The notes under the pieces: model-generated
Database searches by the model: none
What the model saw: the letters and a program-made list of their open reading frames with translations, nothing else
What the model was told of the DNA's origin: nothing
Assembly (NCBI RefSeq): GCF_018812025.1
Contig: NC_063049.1
Span: 16,015,734 to 16,079,733, forward strand
Direction of reading: 5' to 3'
DNA length: 64,000 bases
Source: Megalobrama amblycephala
Taxonomy: Eukaryota; Chordata; Actinopteri; Cypriniformes; Xenocyprididae
Shown here: positions 59,719 through 64,000 of the stretch, one piece after another
Numbering within the stretch: position 1 is the stretch's first letter
How the letters are laid out: each line of letters begins with the position of its first letter
Translations under genes and position numbers: made by a program

Positions 59719-60248
59719 CGTTGCCCTCCAAAAGTTTGGAAACGCCCTAAAAAAGACAATATTGGCATGAATCCTTTTTAATTTGTGATAATTTTGCACT
59801 GATAAGGGACAACACAAACTACGAAAACATTTTATTACATAAACAGTTTATACATAGAAAAAAAAACTTACATTTTCGATTCATCAAAATATCCACCATT
59901 AGCAGCTATCTGACCTAAACTGGGTTCTGATTGGTTCATTGTATTCTAAACTTAATTGGCAATCAATTGTTGAAGCTATTAAGGTGTGCTGACCCAAAAA
60001 TCTTTAACAAACCTGGGCCAAGTTTAAATCAGTAACCAGGCATCACAGCTGGCAAAGGGGCATGTCTGACTTTGACATGTATATATTGCCATTATTATGT
60101 AATCAAAATGAAAATGATTATTGCTGGTCTTCAATGATAATGTCAAGTTACTGTAATGTATTTTCACCAAAAAATGATAAGGATTTATGCTGATATCGTC
60201 CAAAACCACATTTTGCCTGGGGTGTTTCCAAACTTTTGGAGGACAGTG
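59719..60248. mobile_element. Tc1-type MITE
   Basis: 530 nt. Ends cgttgccctccaaaagtttg and the inverse of cactgtcctccaaaagtttg, flanked by TA. Interior has no transposase remnant. Confidence 0.7.
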
Positions 60249-60250
60249 TA

Positions 60251-62460
60251 TGTTTTTGTACTATTCACATTATTCACACTAAAATATAGTTATGAACTGA
60301 TATGATATTTTGTCTATGTTTTGCTACACCCACCAGTCGTCGGATGAAATAAGAAAATTTACTGGCTGTACATTTTTCTTTCCAGATATGAGATTGCATT
60401 TTTCATGGTAAGGTAAAGAGGTTGAGGCCATGTAACAAACCACACAGATTTGTCATGATCTTTGAAATGATGAGAGTAATGGGCAGGAATTGGAGGTTTC
60501 CTCTCTGTTTATAAATGATCACAGCACAGCACTAATGACCTTTCACCTCTGACCCAGACGTTAGGGTCGACATTTTGGTGAAAAACACCCTTTAGTATAA
60601 ACCTACTGAGAAACACTGATCGAGATCCTGTTCCAAATGTTGCCTTTAGCCCTTGCAGCCGGTAACACTGATGTAGCCGAGTATAGACTTTTTTCAATCG
60701 AGTTTCTGAACACTCACCTCATCTTCCATTGGTCAGACGAACAGCACAAAACCCTGTTTGAGTTGCTCTGTTGGACTAAAACAAGCAAAATTATCTGCCA
60801 GTGGGGTAAGCAAAATAATATTTCAAACCGAAAACATGATTATTTTGCTTGTTTTAAGCAAAAACTCACTTAAAGGTGCTCTATGTAAGAATGGCAGCTA
60901 GTGGTTGAAATGGGTACTGCAGTCCAAATTCAAAATATTGTTTTTACTTGTCAAGAAAATGCTTCTTGATTTAAGAATTTTAGATATTTGGACTGGAAAC
61001 AAGACAAAAAAAAAAAAATCTCAGTAAGAAGAGCATTCTCTCACAGAAAGCTTTCTGCATTTTCACACTTTCATTAAGGCATTATTTAGTATCTTTATCA
61101 AGCCATTTTCCTCATGGGGACTGTTAAATGCTCCCCACAATTTGGGTGATTTGAGGTTTTACTATCCTTGTGGGGACATTTGCTCTCCACAGTATAGGCA
61201 ACCCCCAAACACTCGTTTTACTGCATGACTGATAAACTGCATCATTATCTGTGGATTCTCTGTAGCCTTGGATGTTTTTTTTTAATGCTAAGTTAACCTG
61301 GCTAATACCAGATGTCTGCATATACAGGAAGTGATGTGATAATGCTTCACCTTTACTTATCGCTGCAGTCTAAATGACTTACCCAACACCATCATCCCTC
61401 AACTTCAGCTCAGCGCCTTCCACCATCTCCAACATGCTATCTTTGTACACTCAGCTCCATTACCCACAATTACACACGCACGCACACGCACACATACACA
61501 CATGTTGGGTTTCTATGTTTTATGGAAACTTTCCATAGACATAATGTCATAATGTCCCCACAATGTGTGGTTGACTAGGACCACACACATACACACACAC
61601 ATAGGCTTGTTTTGCTACCTTAGTGAGGACATTCCATAGGCGTAATGGTTTTTATACTGTACAAACAGTATATTCTATCCCCCTACAATAACCCTACTCC
61701 TAAACCTACTCATCACAGAAAACATTATGCATTTTTACATTTTTAATAAAACATTAGTGTGTTTTTAAAGCTATTTTAAATATGAGGACTCATGAAATGA
61801 GTGAAAAACTTTAATGAAAAACTAAATGAGTTTTAATTAGCATGTTATTTGCAATTAAATGAATACGCATTATAGATTCAATCAGTATTACATGCAATAA
61901 TTTGAACTTAAGAGTGCTTTTTTTGACATACGTAAGTAGGATTTAAGTACGTCTTTATATGTAATTTCACAATTGTCTATGAAATATTGTAAAGGTGTAT
62001 TGCCCAAAGTACTAACAAGCATTTATGGGAAACTGAAGCCGAGTGCACGCTGTACGATTTTGGCCACAACTGGCTGGCTGAGGCAAATTTTGCAAATTCT
62101 AAAAGATTCTTCTGATCCTAGGCCAAAATCTGTAGTCTTTGATCGCTAGCTTGACATTTTTGCCATCACCTGATTAATGTCCATTGTGATCAAATTTTAC
62201 CTCAGATGAAATTCTGCCAGTGTCAGAAGTTTTGTGGCACAGTCCTGCAGTGTTGCTTCTCCTACCATCAAATCAAAAACCAGTAGCAGTGCAGAAACAA
62301 ACCACCACTTGATCCACACACACAGCTAGCAACCATTTCTATCCCGCATATAAATGCAGCTCACTGTCACTAAACCTGTCACAGATTGATGTAAATCTCC
62401 ATTACCAATATTATAATTAAATTACCATTTTTAAGAATTAAGTTGCAATTTAGCACATTT
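60251..62460. other. Intergenic stretch with CA runs and repeat scraps
   Basis: Short CA tracts near 61474-61502 and 61584-61602. The phrase gaggacattccataggcgta (61625 region) marks a common fish repeat. No supported gene. Confidence 0.45.
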
Positions 62461-62467
62461 AATATAA

Positions 62468-62575
62468 TAAAGCACATGTTAAGCACTTGATAATAATTTT
62501 ATCTGTAGTGTGTTATTCAATATACACACTACAGATAAAATTATTATCAAGCACTTGTTTTCAACATGTGCTTTA
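62468..62575. repeat. Near-perfect short hairpin
   Basis: Arms 62468-62513 and 62524-62575 pair almost fully (agcacttgataataatttta with its inverse), with a 10-nt AT loop and one small bulge. Could be a cruciform-forming repeat or a hairpin RNA source; no further evidence. Confidence 0.8.
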
Positions 62576-62706
62576 GTATTTTAGACAACACATCAAAATA
62601 AGTGTCCTTCTTTAAAGCACAACAAAAGAAACATTTAATTTGGCATTCTTACAAAGTGCACTTTTTAAAAGTGAAGCATATTCATGCATTCTCGAAGTAC
62701 ACTTGA

Positions 62707-63599
62707 AGGACTAGATGACCCAAAAATTAAAATTATACCATAATTTACTTACTCTCAAGCCTCAGTCAAACACAATCGGAGTTATATGAAAAAAAAATAT
62801 CCTGGCTCTTTCAAGCTTTATATTGAGAGTGAATAGTGCCATTATTTTAAGCCCAAAAAAGCGCATCCATCCATTCATCCATCATAAAAGTAATCCATAC
62901 GGCTCCAAGGGGTTAATAAAGGCCTTCTGAAGTGAAGCGATGCATTATTGTAAGAAAAATATCCTTATTTATAACTTTATAAACTGGAATCACTTGACTG
63001 GGCCGGTAAGGGCCGTACCCGAGTCTAGTTCCAGCGGAAGAGTGAACTCTGACCTAACGAATGCCGTAAAGATGAACGCGGAAGCCAGAGGATAGTGTAA
63101 AACAAAACACAGGTCAAGAATTAGAAGCCTAAATTGGGAATTTTTAAAGTGAAATGTCAGAGAAATTTGAGTTTGTTGTCCAGGACTGCATTTCCCAAAA
63201 GCATCGTAAGCCTAAGTTGATCGTAGAACCATTGCCACCAAAATTTAGCTACGATCAAATTAGGCTTACGACGCTTTTGGGAAACGCTACCCAGACCTAT
63301 TTGTTCGAACCGTGAGAGGCGTCTACTCTCACCTAAGTTTACGCTAAGCCTACATCCTGTGTCATACTTGACTCTCTCGTGAACACACGGATGGCCGCTT
63401 CCGGAAGCTAGTGATTACAGTTTACAAAGTTATAATTATCGATATTTGTCCTATACAAAAACAAATCGCTTCACTTCAGAAGGCCTTTATTAACCCCCTG
63501 GAGCAATGTGTTTGGCTGAAGGAAGAAAGTCATACACTTAGGATGGCTTGAGGGTAAGTAAATTATGGGATAATTTTCATATTTGGGTGAACTAACCCT
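62707..63599. mobile_element. T2-like foldback element
   Basis: Ends aggactagatgacccaaaaa and the inverse of agggttagttcacccaaat, with TTAA at 63600-63603 and TTGA on the left. Homologous to 46548-47784 but without the Harbinger-type insert. It contains a further inverted pair (63191-63225 and 63250-63284). Confidence 0.65.
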
Positions 63600-63603
63600 T
63601 TAA

Positions 63604-64000
63604 GTGGCCGTATTAATTTAACTATAAGGCCAGTTATATTTAATAATATGGTAATTAATGATTACCATATTGATGTACCATGGTTCTCCGAGGTACTTCA
63701 AAGAATGCCAGAGTTACTGTGGTATGTGACCATAAACATATTGCCATGGGACTCTGGGAAAAAAGACAGAAAGAAAGTGAAACTGGAGAGATTAAGAAAG
63801 AGATGATCCACCAAGCACAAATCTCTTTCTCTCTGAATGCTTGAGTCAGGGGTAAAGGCACACAATTTATTAGTGGCTAAAGGCTCATTATTTCTAATAG
63901 TAGCTTAAATTGAGCCAGAGGGACAAATCCAATAAGGCAGTAGAAGCAACAACAGACATCCAAAGGATTACCACAGTCACTAGATAATCATTTATAATGA
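63604..64000. other. Window end, nothing assigned
   Basis: About 400 nt. The 68-aa frame on the minus strand (63655-63861) has no support as a gene. Confidence 0.5.

Overview
The window is vertebrate DNA from a teleost fish, most likely a cyprinid. The evidence is a type IV collagen gene with many small exons, GT-AG introns, AT-rich non-coding DNA, and dense Tc1, TTAA-site, Harbinger-type and DIRS-like repeats of the kind common in carp-like fishes. I see no bacterial, organellar or viral genes. The species is an inference.

Positions 1-30720 carry the 3' part of one plus-strand gene: 42 coding exons of a type IV collagen chain. They join in one frame to 4329 nt (1442 codons plus stop). The 5' end (signal peptide, 7S domain, roughly the first 220 residues) lies upstream of the window. 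The product is a Gly-X-Y helix with more than 20 interruptions, ending in a complete 12-cysteine NC1 domain that keeps the Met and Lys of the sulfilimine cross-link. It is an odd-numbered (alpha1-class) chain. The evidence is split between col4a1 and col4a5, so no symbol is given. One intron (19038-19152) appears to be GC-AG.

The introns are full of transposons. The largest (4129-12964) holds a three-level nest: a Tc1-like element (4207-12841, TA duplicated) interrupted by a TTAA-flanked piggyBac-like foldback element (5548-12668), itself interrupted by a nearly complete DIRS-like tyrosine-recombinase retrotransposon (about 6902-12206). Other introns carry a second TTAA-flanked element, T2-like foldback MITEs, two more Tc1 relatives and microsatellites.

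From about 31 kb to 64 kb I find no protein-coding gene. This stretch contains the collagen 3' UTR, unassigned DNA and many interspersed repeats: a second copy of the 27 kb Tc1 element lying inside a TA microsatellite, several TTAA-flanked MITEs, Harbinger-type MITEs (one nested in a T2-like element), an element with 7-8 bp duplications that contains a tRNA-like, poly-A-tailed insert, and a short near-perfect hairpin at 62.5 kb. I found no CRISPR array, rRNA or ordinary tRNA gene, and nothing I can honestly call a new biological system. The most notable structure is the nested transposon stack.
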